Part shown: piece after piece, positions 35,165 to 45,569 of the stretch | How positions within the stretch are numbered: the first letter of the stretch is position 1 | Layout of the letters: each line of letters opens with the position of its first letter | NCBI RefSeq assembly: GCF_000275845.1 | Contig: NW_006766886.1 | Span: 169,637 to 233,636, forward strand | Direction: 5' to 3' | Origin: Dichomitus squalens LYAD-421 SS1 | Lineage: Eukaryota; Basidiomycota; Agaricomycetes; Polyporales; Polyporaceae | Length of the DNA stretch: 64,000 bases | Position numbers and translations under genes: made by a program | The notes under the pieces: model-generated | What the model saw: the letters and a program-made list of their open reading frames with translations, nothing else | Database searches by the model: none | What the model was told of the DNA's origin: nothing

Positions 35165-37136
35165 ATGCTTCGATCCACATCTAGCAAGCTCTCCCGCAAG
35201 TTGCTCCCCGCTCTCCTCCTTTCCTTCGCTCTCGCCCCTACGTACGGCTCTCCGACCCCAGCCAGTCAAGCCTCCGAGCCAGCACCCACCGTCCCATACG
35301 CAAGCGAGAACCCCAACCTCGAGCTGTGGAGTGCCAGCTCTTCCATCATTCCAGAGGCCATACGCGATTCGCTCGGCGCGACGGTCCTAGGTGCACAGAA
35401 CATCCCCTTGGAGCTGCAGAACCCAGATTTGCTCGCACCCCCGACTACCGACCATGGAGATGTGTAAGTCGCCCTCTCGCTCATTTGGTGTAGTCTCCGA
35501 GGCTGACTAGTATGTGAGATTAGTCCGAACGCGAAGTGGCCGTTTGACCTTAGTCACAACCGCTTGCAGACGGGAGGGTGGGCGCGCCAGCAGAACGTCA
35601 ATGCGATGCCTATTGCCAAGGGTCTTGCTGGCGTAGACATGCGGTTGGAGAAGGGCGCTATCCGGTCGGTACCAACTCTAGGCACGTTTATGGAGACTTG
35701 GATCATTGACAATATAGCCGACTCCGCACAGCGAGCTGCATTGGCATAACACCGCTGAGTGGGCGTACGTCCTGAAGGGCACCGCACAGATCTCGACCGT
35801 CAATACGGATGGTCAGAACTATGTGAAGGATGTGGTGCGTGCATTCCTATTGATTTAAAAGTACATGACTTCTGAGCGACGTTCCATTGTCTTAGACACA
35901 GGGTTCGCTATGGTACTTCCCTCCAGGGCAGCCTCACTCTATCCAAGCCACAGGCGAAGACGACGCGGGTGTCGAGTTTCTACTAGTAAGGTTCCACTCC
36001 CCCTCTGAGCGGCCAGAGCTGATCGTCCCTCCTCGCAGGTCTTTAATAGCGGAACTTTCAACGAGGATGATACATTCTTAGTGAGCGACTTCCAAGCTTC
36101 CAGTCCTCCTGACAGCGTCAAATCATCCCCTCTAGCTCACGGACTGGCTCGCACACACGCCCAAAGAAGTCCTTGCGAAGAACTTCCACGTCAGCCAAGC
36201 CGCCTTCGACCGCATCCCCAGCAAAGAGCTCTACATCTTCCCTGGAAGTATGTCATGTTTGCTTGCTTTTCCAATTTCCCGTCATTCATGTCGGCTCTCT
36301 TTAGCTCCCCCCGCTAACGAGGACGCCCCCGCAAGTCCCTACGGCGAGACACCTGAGCCGTTCACCTTCGACTTTGCGAACGTCGTCCCGACGCAGCACC
36401 CCGGCGGCACAGTGAAGATCGCCGACTCGCGCAACTTCAAGGTCTCTACGCAGATCGCCGCTGCGGAGGTCTCGATCGAGCCCAGCGCGATGCGCGAGCT
36501 TCACGTGAGCGGTGCTGTTCGAGACACATGGGTTGCTGTTGTGCTGACGATCGACTTCACACCAGTGGCATCCTTCCGACGACGAATGGACGTACATATT
36601 GTGCGTGGAAGTGATGTTCTGGTTGTGAACGCCATGATTGAGTGCGCTTGCAGGGAGGGCTCTGCCCGCATCACGCTCTTCGCGGCGAGCGGCAACGCCA
36701 GGACGTTCGACTATGAGGCTGGCGATATCGCATACATTCCAGCTTCGTATGGTACGCCTGTCTCCGAGATGGCTTTCCAGGAAGGTCGTTGACCGAACCG
36801 CTCTAGGGCACTACATCGAGAACACTGGGAACGGCCAGCTGCGTCTCCTCGAGATCCTTAAGACTGGTAAGCGGCTGGTCATGATCACGTCCTTTGTTAC
36901 TGGTAGCTAAGCCATGACATTCTCCGAACTCCACAGACGTTTTCAAGGACATCAGCTTGATGCAGGTACGTCTTTGACCTGATACCCCCTCGCCCTCGAA
37001 TGCTGATCAGCGTCCATGTATGCAGTGGCTCGCGCTGACACCGCCGGAGCTTGTCAAGGCGCACCTCGGCGTATCCGACGAGACTATTGCCCAGTTCAGT
37101 AAGGAGGAACAGTTAGTTGTCGCTCCTTTCCCGTGA
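35165..37136 (+). CDS. Oxalate decarboxylase, secreted bicupin
   Basis: Manganese bicupin converting oxalate to formate and CO2, important in wood-decay fungi that secrete oxalic acid. Exon 1 (35165-35463) encodes a signal peptide (SRKLLPALLLSFALAPTYG). The first cupin has KGAIRELHWHNTAEWAYVLKG (two His and Glu ligands) and YFPPGQPHSIQ (third His). The second cupin has MRELHWHPSDDEWTYIL, GSARITLFA, DYEAGDIAYIP and GHYIENTG, also with full metal ligands. Both cupins' HxH motifs are restored only when short introns are removed. The C-terminus reads DISLMQWLALTPPELVKAHLG and, by the simplest reading, SKEEQLVVAPFP to the stop at 37134-37136; splicing at 37110 would give a slightly different end. 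Oxalate oxidase activity cannot be excluded. Confidence 0.92.
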
Positions 37137-37744
37137 AACACGATGGAGTTCTGTTCTCAACCTTTGTTACAATATCGTACGAGACTAATACCACTACAGC
37201 CTTCCGTGATGCACAGCACTATCCAACGATGCGGATTCTATGGTACTGATGACCTGTAATGACGACCCACGACAGTTCCATCATACATCACAAACCACAA
37301 TGTTTCCCATTGAGATAAAACGCGACATGGGGCCGTGGGCGGGGGTGCGGCGGCTCTGCGGCCCGGGTCGGACGACAGATACTGCAAGACGATCTTCTGG
37401 CAAAAGGAACGCGACCCAGACTGTAAACTGTGCTGGCACGCAAGATGGAAACTTCCTTTATCGTCTTCACGTCGAAAATGAGGATTGATTTGTAAGTCCA
37501 GATGTGCGATGGGGGGGGGGCGAGTGCTTCCGTGGACGATTGGCCCTAGTCCAAGCACATAAGACCAGTGGACGCCATGGCTCTCCTGCTGGGCTGCGCA
37601 CACGGCAAGTGCTCAAATGGGACCCCACATGGCCCACATGGTCGAAACGGTGGAGTATAGTCAGTGGCTATCTGGGCAGTCAGCCGCGAAGATCGCCCCA
37701 GCAGCGTCAGAAAGGAAGCCCCAGTCGGTATCGCAATTGGCAGT
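37137..37744. other. Intergenic region with poly-G tract
   Basis: About 600 bases after the decarboxylase gene. A run of ten G lies at 37511-37520. No gene recognised. It ends where repeat copy B begins. Confidence 0.45.
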
Positions 37745-39093
37745 GCGTCGTTTCACAACCTGTACGTGACTTAGCTATCTTGCGATGAGCAAGCGCTGTT
37801 CGACACTGTGGGACACCCCGAGAGCGAGCCTGAATCCCTCGATCCTCTCCCGTGCATGATCTGACGATCAGCAACAATGTACTGAAAGGCAGTGCGTGGC
37901 CAGGGACTATAACCTGCAGACAAGCACAAGTCACACATCGCTCGCATCCCGACAATTCCAGAAAAGTGTTCTCGTGCGTGTTCGTGTACAACAGTGCGAA
38001 GACATTTTCAAGTTTCATGGACAACTCGTTCTGCGTATCTCCCCTGTCCTGAGTCTCCATCAAGAATCTTGGCGTAGTAATCGCAGGATTGCGGAGGGTC
38101 GCCTGATTCAGCCCACGAAGGATGGAATCGAGGAGCGTCCGTGACTATCGGTACGACCGTATTGCCCACCCAGCGGAGGGGGACTAGCCATGGCTTGCCC
38201 AGGGAAACTGTACCACAGACTTTCAGATACTCAATGTACTGCTCACGGGTATACGGATCGTAGGCTTACCGAGTGTTCCAAGGGAGACAAGAGGAAGAAG
38301 CAGTCGCCATCGTCTCCGTAGGCCGAAGGGGCTGACCTGACAAGGGGGAGCCACCGCCAAAGTCTGTCAGCCCCACCTGACATACAACCCCAACACTCCG
38401 TGGCCCAGAAGTGCTAGAGAAGATACGTCAGGGACCATGGAGGACGATTTTGTCGGCGACTGCGTTATTTGCCGCGAGTGGTGGGCGACTGGAAGAACTG
38501 CCTTTGAATCGTCTGAATCGTCAAGGGGGTTAGGACGAAGAAGGACGAGGCGATGGACCGATGCTTACTGAGTCGACATCCTCAACCGTCACTTATGAGA
38601 TCCTCGGCACATGGACTGCCCGAAAGCGGCGATGTTCTCCACTCGGGTGCGGGGCAGGAGCAACATGCTGTCGTGGTGGACAGCGCTCCTTGCCTATAGA
38701 CGGACGAGTAGTAGGCGAGCACGAGACCCAGAGTTTGTGTGGATGATGATCAAGGGACGACATCGCTGCCCGCATATGAAGTCAAGATGAGTATGATAGT
38801 TCACTGAGACGCGGAGAAGATGGTGGTTGGGGGGTGAGGAAGGGTAGCGGCGCTGTGCGGGTTCTTAAACCACTGGCAGGGCTGGCTGACCAGATGTGAT
38901 GCCGGACTGACCTTCACAGAGGTTGGGTTGTCAGCCGTGTGAAGATGGTTCTAGGAGACGTCTGTTAGCGCGTGCATGGCAGGTGGTGGTTCGAACATTA
39001 CGATCTATTCCCTGGATCGCATACTCGCGATCCATGTGATTTCTCGCCACTGGCATGCAGACAGCCAATCGAATCGCTTGAACGCGCAGCCGG
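37745..39093. repeat. Dispersed 1.3-kb repeat, copy B
   Basis: Same orientation and nearly the same sequence as 8508-9783, 29 kb away. It carries about 70 extra bases at roughly 37787-37857 that copy A lacks, and a few short differences (for example an extra GTCTGAATC-like stretch near 38511). The conserved minus-strand frame reads from 38063 into the extra segment. Flanking sequence differs from that of copy A on both sides, so the pair results from copying or transposition, not from a large segmental duplication. Confidence 0.85.
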
Positions 39094-40592
39094 GCCAGAC
39101 CGAACTACGCGGAGCTGGCGCAACTTAGTCACTAGTATGGATGGTATAGATGCAACCATACTACTGAACACCTACCAAAGAAGGGGACGGGGACCAGATG
39201 ATACGTCTAGGTTGTGCTCGCATTGCCGACCAACCTCTGGCCTCCAGTCAGGGTCAGGAGTGCATCGTGTAGCAGGTTCTTGGAAGGTTCTGGCGATGAT
39301 ATTTTGGGGAAATTTTGTCGAAGCTCTATGTCAGTGGAGATAGCCGAAAACGAAAGGTCTCGGGCGGGGGGTAGCGAGGGTGCCCGCTGTACATGTGTTC
39401 TTGCTGTGCTGTACAAAAAATGAATCACGGACGAACGCCATTTAACTCGTACCTCGAAAATCAATGTGTCATGGATATGCCGTGAAACCTATGCTTATCG
39501 CCTTGAAGCAACCCTTGTAATTGATTTTCCGACAATCCTGGAGGAATATGACACGACGCATGCGTAAAGAGGTCTCTAACGAGTTAGGGAACTGAAGCGC
39601 CCTGAAAACAGCTCATGACGGCGCCTAGTACTTACCCGGCCTCCTTCCATCACATATGGCACTCTGCCCACCAAGTTCCAACGTCGACATGGGTACCCCT
39701 TATCCTTATCTGCCTTCGTTCTAGCGCTCTATACCTAATCGCGCTCTATACCCAATCTTTCTATAAGCTGATGCATATACTCGACTAAACCGCATCCGGA
39801 GTCAGTACGTCTCCATCATCAGCAGTGACAGTGCTACTCTATCGAACTTGCTCTGGCAGCATCAGCAAAACCACACCCTAACTTGGACAGCTTAGGGCAA
39901 TATAGAACTTACCAGCAAGTCTAGAACTTAGCTGGATCGGACTTACGAACATCTCATCAGCCGCGCTCACCTTAGAGCTTCGAGGCGCTTGCAACAGGCC
40001 TTGCCCGCGCCTACAGATGTGCTCATGAAGAGTTAAAGCTGATAAGTACTGCTCGGCAACCGTACGCCCCCACCTGAGGCAGGTATCTGATCCCATCGTG
40101 TTCACAATTTAGAGCTCACTGAATAGTAGTTTACAGGACCTCTGTATATTCTCGTTGCAGATGTTGAAGATCTCGCTAGCATGGCCTCAACACAGAATGT
40201 GCAGGGCGACTACTACCGTGTTGTGCGCGGGTTCTGTCTGCTGTCCCGGCCGCTTTACCGTCCCTCGAAGTCGCGGTCAGACCGCTCGGGCGCCCCTGGC
40301 CGGGCGCAGGAACTTATGTTCCCGGACTTGCATCTGCTTCTGGTTTCCCCCAAACGACCATGCGGCGGAAACAGTTGCAACTCAAGGAGCATCATAAAGT
40401 TCGCCATCCCTAACCCTTTCGGCGCAAATACGCTTCATTTTCCTCAGGGTATGTAGTAGGCATTCTGCTCCCCTTCGGCCGCTAGTGAGGGCAATTTAAT
40501 GGGGGCGTATCCCCGCGGACTTGCCAAACCCTCTCCGACCCCTTCCTCTCATTCTCAGGCTTGTGTAAATTACCGCTACCGCTACCGTCGAC
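39094..40592. other. Intergenic region upstream of the P450 relic
   Basis: About 1.5 kb, AT-richer than its neighbours, with no recognised gene. A short tandem duplication of GCGCTCTATACCYAATC is seen at about 39724-39759. Confidence 0.4.
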
Positions 40593-42430
40593 ATGGCCTG
40601 CTCACCAGCTCTCCTCGACGCTGCCGCCATCGTCGTGGCGTTGCTCATCCTCAACCGCCTCTTCGGCAACAAGCCGGCGAGGGCGGGTCCCCTTCCACCT
40701 GGTCCCAAGGGTCTTCCGCTCATTGGAAACCTGTTGTACATGCCCGCCAGTCACGAGTGGCAGACGTTCGCACAGTGGGGGCAGCGCTGGGGTAAGTGCT
40801 TCCCCCGCCTTGGATCGCATCGCTCAGGCCCGAGGCCGACTAATGTGGCTCTTTTTGCAGGTGGTATTGTCTCCGTCACTATTCTGGGACAGCCCTATGT
40901 CATCCTGAACTCGGAAAAGCACGCCAAGGAGATGCTTGAGAAGAAGAGCTCCATATACTCTTCAAGGCCCGTGATCGCGTTCGGCAGCGAACTCGTCGGC
41001 TGGAAACGCATTCTCGTCCTTCAACCTTACGGCAACACTTTCCGGGAACATCGGCGCATGATTTTCCAGCTCATCGGCAGCAAGAAGAACATGGCACGTT
41101 TCGTGCCTCTTGTCGACGCTAAGACGCGCGATTTCATTACGGAAGTGTACCGTGAGCCTGAGAGTCTCCTCAAGCATATCCGGAAGTACGTCGATCCTCT
41201 TGGCTCCTTCCATGTAAATTTCTCTCGATGATCTCACCCTTGCATACCGCATGAGATCATGATATGTCTTTGAGCTTCAATACAACACGACGCTGACCAA
41301 CTTTGAATGGGATAGGTGCACTGGCGCTATCATCCTGATGATGTCTTACGGATACCAGATAAGGACGAGGGCGATCCACTCGTCGAGCTCGTGAACAGGG
41401 CCTTGGAGCAGTTCGCTATCTGCACCGCTCCTGGCGCTTTCTTGGCGAACATCTTCCCTGCGCGTAAGTTTCCCGTTCTCATTCTCATTCCTCACGCGTG
41501 GTCAAAGAGCTAACCGCCGCGATGCCGTGCCGCCCACAGTCGTCCACATTCCGGCGTGGTTCCCGGGAGCCGGGTTCAAGAAGACGGCCGCCGCTTGGAG
41601 GGCGACGCTTGAACAGATGTGTGAGGACCCGTACAATCTTGTGAAGCAGCAGATCGTGAGGCATCGTCGTCTTTGCTCCACCTGAAGCGGGAAAGCTGAC
41701 TGTCTGGCTCGCTTCTGCAGGCTGCCGGTACGAACGTCCCGAGCTTTACATCCAAGAACCTTGAGGGTGACATCACGCCAGAGCGCGAATTGATCGTCAA
41801 GGATGCGGCGTCGTCCCTCTACGCTGGCGGTGCGGACACGGTACGTTCACATCCCGAGCCGTCGACCAATGGGTGCTCACACGTCTCCCTCTCTTCGACA
41901 GACCGTGTCTGCAATCAACTCCTTCTTCCTTGCTATGACTCTGCACCCCGAGATTCAGGCCAAGGCACATGCTGAGATCGAGGCCGCCATCGGAAACGAC
42001 CGTCTCCCCACTGCGGAGGACCGCAAAAACCTTCCGTATGTCAACGCGGTGTTCCTTGAGACCCTCCGCTGGAACAATGTCGCTCCGCTTGGTACGCGTT
42101 CGGCTCGTTCAGATGCCAAGAATATTGGCACCAACACGTGCAACCTTGACAGGCATCCCCCATCGTCTCATCGAAGACGATGTCCATGACGGCTACTACC
42201 TCCTCAAGGGCACGACCGTCATCACCAACCTCTGGCAGATGCTCCATGACCCAGAGACCTACCCTGACCCTGGCTCCTTCAACCCGGACCGCTTCCTGTC
42301 GTACCCCGGACACGAGCCGGAGTTGGACCCTCGTACCATAGCATTTGGTTTCGGTCGTCGGTAAGCACTCGCCGTCATCGATCACCCGGTCATGGTGATG
42401 CCGCATTACCTCATTGCAAGAGGGGCTCAA
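40593..42430 (+). pseudogene. Cytochrome P450 without haem-binding exon
   Basis: Clearly derived from a basidiomycete microsomal P450. Exons at 40593-40791, 40861-41185, 41316 to about 41464, about 41540-41656, about 41721-41840, about 41902-42092 and about 42152-42361. N-terminal anchor LLDAAAIVVALLILNRLF and the proline hinge PLPPGPKGLPLIGN are present. Helix I is AASSLYAGGADTT-like, helix K is NAVFLETLRWN (ExxR), and the PERF-like motif is FNPDRFLSYPG. The sequence then reaches FGFGRR and a splice donor, but no exon with the haem cysteine (CPGR) or helix L follows before the next gene. In addition exon 3 reads IILMMSYGYQI in one frame and DEGDPLVELVNRALEQF in another, so one base is missing near 41361. 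Both defects make an active enzyme unlikely. Confidence 0.88.
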
Positions 42431-42617
42431 TGGACCGGCGACAAATCAATTTCGAAAGTCAACACACCCCTCACGTGCGGGTATATATCTACCACGACCA
42501 GGGACTGAATCCGATGACATGTATTGTACATTAATTTGCTAGCTTCTTCGAGCCTATCCAAATTCGGAGGTCAATCACCTCGCCACGGGCACGATCATGA
42601 GTACGCACTCTCTAAGC

Positions 42618-44625
42618 CTAGTACTTTGACAAGATGGTATCCTTGACCTCCTGGCATACCGCGTTGAGCGCCTTCCCCAAGTACTCAAAATCCGAGACCT
42701 GTATGCCGAGATGGTGAGAAACAGTACGAGGAGTAGATCCCTCTAGGCACGAATTGTACATGCCTCGTTGTAGACCTGAGCGCTGCAGCGCACCCACCAC
42801 GCCCCGTTGTGGTAGAAGTGTGCCGCATACGTCTTCCACTTGTTGAGCAACTGATCCTTCAAGTACGCGTCAACTTCCAGGTAGATCTCGAGGTTGATGG
42901 GCTTCTCGTCCTTGGTGGGAAGGGGCAGCTGAACGTTGGACTGTATGCGCGGGACGATTAGTATTTTGAGTACGGACTCAATCACTGTTCATAGGTGCGC
43001 AAAGCTTACCATCATTGCGGTGAGCTCGCCGCTCTCGTCAATAACGCGCGTGCCCAGAACCTCGGCTAGTTTCTTCGCACCATCCACGGCTACTTTGTGG
43101 CAATGGTCGTAAATGGCCTTCTCACCGCCCAACCACTCGCGGAACGCGATGGCTGTACAAGAATTGGTGCACGTCAACACCACTCACATCTGCGAAGCGG
43201 CAAACATACCCTCCGTAACAGTTACAGCTTGTGACAGGTCGCTTGTCCCTGTCCCTATAAATCATGTTGATTATGTACGCCGTGCATATGACCGAATAGC
43301 ATGACACCTTACATATATGCTGGTTGACGTAGTTTGTACCCTTGATCTTGTACTGAGGATCCTTGGGAGAGATGTATTCGTGAGATGTAGGAATGGAGGA
43401 CTTGATGATGTACTGGTTCCTGATGAGCAGACACCACTCATTGTTAATGCTCCACAGCACGTGCATCTTGTCGACCACGTACCGGCGGGGAGTATATAGA
43501 ACGGCGCATCCGCGCTTCGCGTACAACCACTTGTGTGCATTGGACAGCCAGAAGTCCGGCTTGGCCTCGGTCAAGTTGATATTCGGCTACCGAGTCGACT
43601 CAGTCAGCACGCCTTCCCTCTGACAGATGCAACCTGTTCTCCGAGCAGATGCCCACCTCCTGGCCAATGCTGTGCGCCGCGTCGATGACGGTCCACACGC
43701 CTTCCTCGTGCGCAACGCGCACCATCTGCTTCCAAGGCATTAGGGCACCGGGGTTCGCTGTGATAGAGTCTATGACGGCGACGAGCTTGTTCTTCTTCCC
43801 CGCCGGGTCCTCCGTGAATCCGGGAGACAACGCTGGGATGTCGGTAAACCGCGACTCCGGATACTGCTGTTTGACCTCCCGGATCTTCGCGCGGAAAATG
43901 TCCACGATCTGGGTGTGCGTGAGCGGGAAGTTGTATTCAACGCTAGCCGCGTCCGGACGCGGGCCCTCCGAGCGGTCGGCGAGGTACTTGATCGTGTTCG
44001 CGACCGCGCCATATGTGGTGCTTGCTGTCGCGCGCGGGGGAACCAGTCAGATCTCGCCTAACGTCTGTGTGTCCAAAGGGAGGGGAGACGTAGTACTGAC
44101 CTCCGATGAGAACATCGCCGTCGCGCCACTCAAAGTTACGGAGAACGACGTTCAGCGCGTGCGTCGCGTTGGGCACAAGGACGATCTCGTCGGCCTCTGC
44201 GCCAACAAGCTTCGCAACCGCCTCCCTGTGATACAGATGATGTTATGAGCGCGCTGCTCGTGCAGACGGCCGACAGCATCATTCAGGACAAACTCACCGA
44301 GATCTTTCCACCTCGGGTCGAAACGTCAACCGATGAAACTTGTCTGGGTTCCTCTCGATCTCATAGCTCAGTTCGTTGATCTTGAATATGAGCGGGAGAG
44401 GAAGGGACCCGTACGATCCTGCATATCCAAGTCGTTCGGTTAGTCACACAAGCTTGTCCCTCAGTGATGCCGACTATATTACGGGACTGCGCACGCACCG
44501 TGGTTGAGATTAACGTAGTCCTCGTCTAGCGCGAAGTAAGCCTTCAACGGATGCCCGAACGGTGGCGGCTTTTGGCTAGCATCGTAAGTTTCGCCGGGGC
44601 CAGGAGTAAGTTTCGGGATCGGCAT
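42618..44625 (-). CDS. PLP class V lyase, Egt2-type
   Basis: Pyridoxal-phosphate class V aminotransferase-fold protein. The nearest known types are hercynylcysteine sulfoxide lyase (Egt2, last step of ergothioneine synthesis) and isopenicillin-N epimerase-like proteins; which applies is inference. It starts [15 protein letters not shown] at 44625. Blocks in order: [84 protein letters not shown] (cofactor Asp and His), and the Schiff-base lysine in [17 protein letters not shown] small exon of about 49 bases around 43215-43262 supplies WTGTSD and joins [19 protein letters not shown]. The C-terminus is [20 protein letters not shown] and ends ILSKY. A start further upstream at 44904 is open but adds non-conserved residues. 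The gene looks intact. Confidence 0.83.
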
Positions 44626-45569
44626 CGTGATCGGACTGTCTCCGGAAGCGCATACAAGGCGGTGACGACAATCACAACCGTAATAAGCAATCACAGCGCC
44701 AACGTCGTCGATCAGCTCAACTGCACGACTATCAACCAAATCGACATAGGAACTGCACCGACCTCTTGCTTTCAACGGGATTGAGAGATGCGAAGGAAGA
44801 TCGATGATATCGCAGAAGTCTGGAAGGGCCGCGGGAGAGTGAACGAGTCGACGGGGAGCTTCTAAGAAGAGGCCTGGGGCTGTAAGGGACTGTGGAAACC
44901 TCACTAAAGCCGATGGCGAAACGACAGTAAACCTGGCGGTCCTTGCGTATTATTTGTACTCCCGTCTATGCCACGATATTGACTGACTCATGATCGTAAA
45001 CGCCAAGTACCAGCGGGAGCGTATGACTCGGAGAGGTCAGCGATCGGCTCGACCACGTCGCGGATATCGCACAATTTCGTTTGCTCCCGTTTATGCTCCG
45101 CGTCTATGTCACGATACTGACTGACTCGTAAACGCCACTGGCAAGTACCAGCGGGAGACATATAGATATGTGACTCAGAACTGTCGGCGATCTGTTGGCT
45201 CGACCACGTCGCGAGTACTGCACAATTTCTGTGCAACATTCAATCGCTTGTTGTGCGCAGCGGATCCTACTGCAACCCGACAAGAGTTACAGACGTACGA
45301 TGTATCAACAGTGTCCGCTAACATGAATATCCGTGAGCGAAGCAGGAGATGGGTACCCTAATGGTCGAGAACACGGCTGGTTTACGCGATCGATGTTCTC
45401 ATAAGACGTCACTCCTGTTCAGTAGAACAGGCATCGTTCAGATTGAAGAAGCCGAGGCGCGGACAAGACGTCCATACTGACTTACCGGTTCATTAACGTC
45501 CGGTCGTTGCTCAGCCAAGCGTACGTGCGAGTGACAAATAACGCAGTAAACTAAGACAATATCACGATG
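44626..45569. other. Intergenic region with tandem duplication
   Basis: About 940 bases between two minus-strand genes. It is the upstream region of the Egt2-type gene and contains two diverged tandem copies of a ~125-bp unit (listed separately). No gene recognised. Confidence 0.5.
44958..45231. repeat. Two diverged tandem copies of a ~125-bp unit
   Basis: Copy 1 is about 44958-45079 and copy 2 about 45094-45231. Both run from CGTCTATG through GACTGACTC, TAAACGCCA, AAGTACCAGCGGGAG, GGCTCGACCACGTCGCG and end GCACAATTTC. Copy 2 has small insertions. The unit lies 330-600 bases upstream of the Egt2-type start codon. Confidence 0.85.

Noticed and set aside
25911..37136. A possible secondary-metabolite gene cluster
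   Set aside because: No polyketide synthase, NRPS, terpene synthase or dedicated regulator is present; the genes belong to primary and oxalate metabolism.
43150..43320. Apparent deletion of the conserved WTGT segment in the Egt2-type lyase
   Set aside because: A small exon with canonical splice sites was found that restores WTGTSD and keeps frame, so the gene looks intact.
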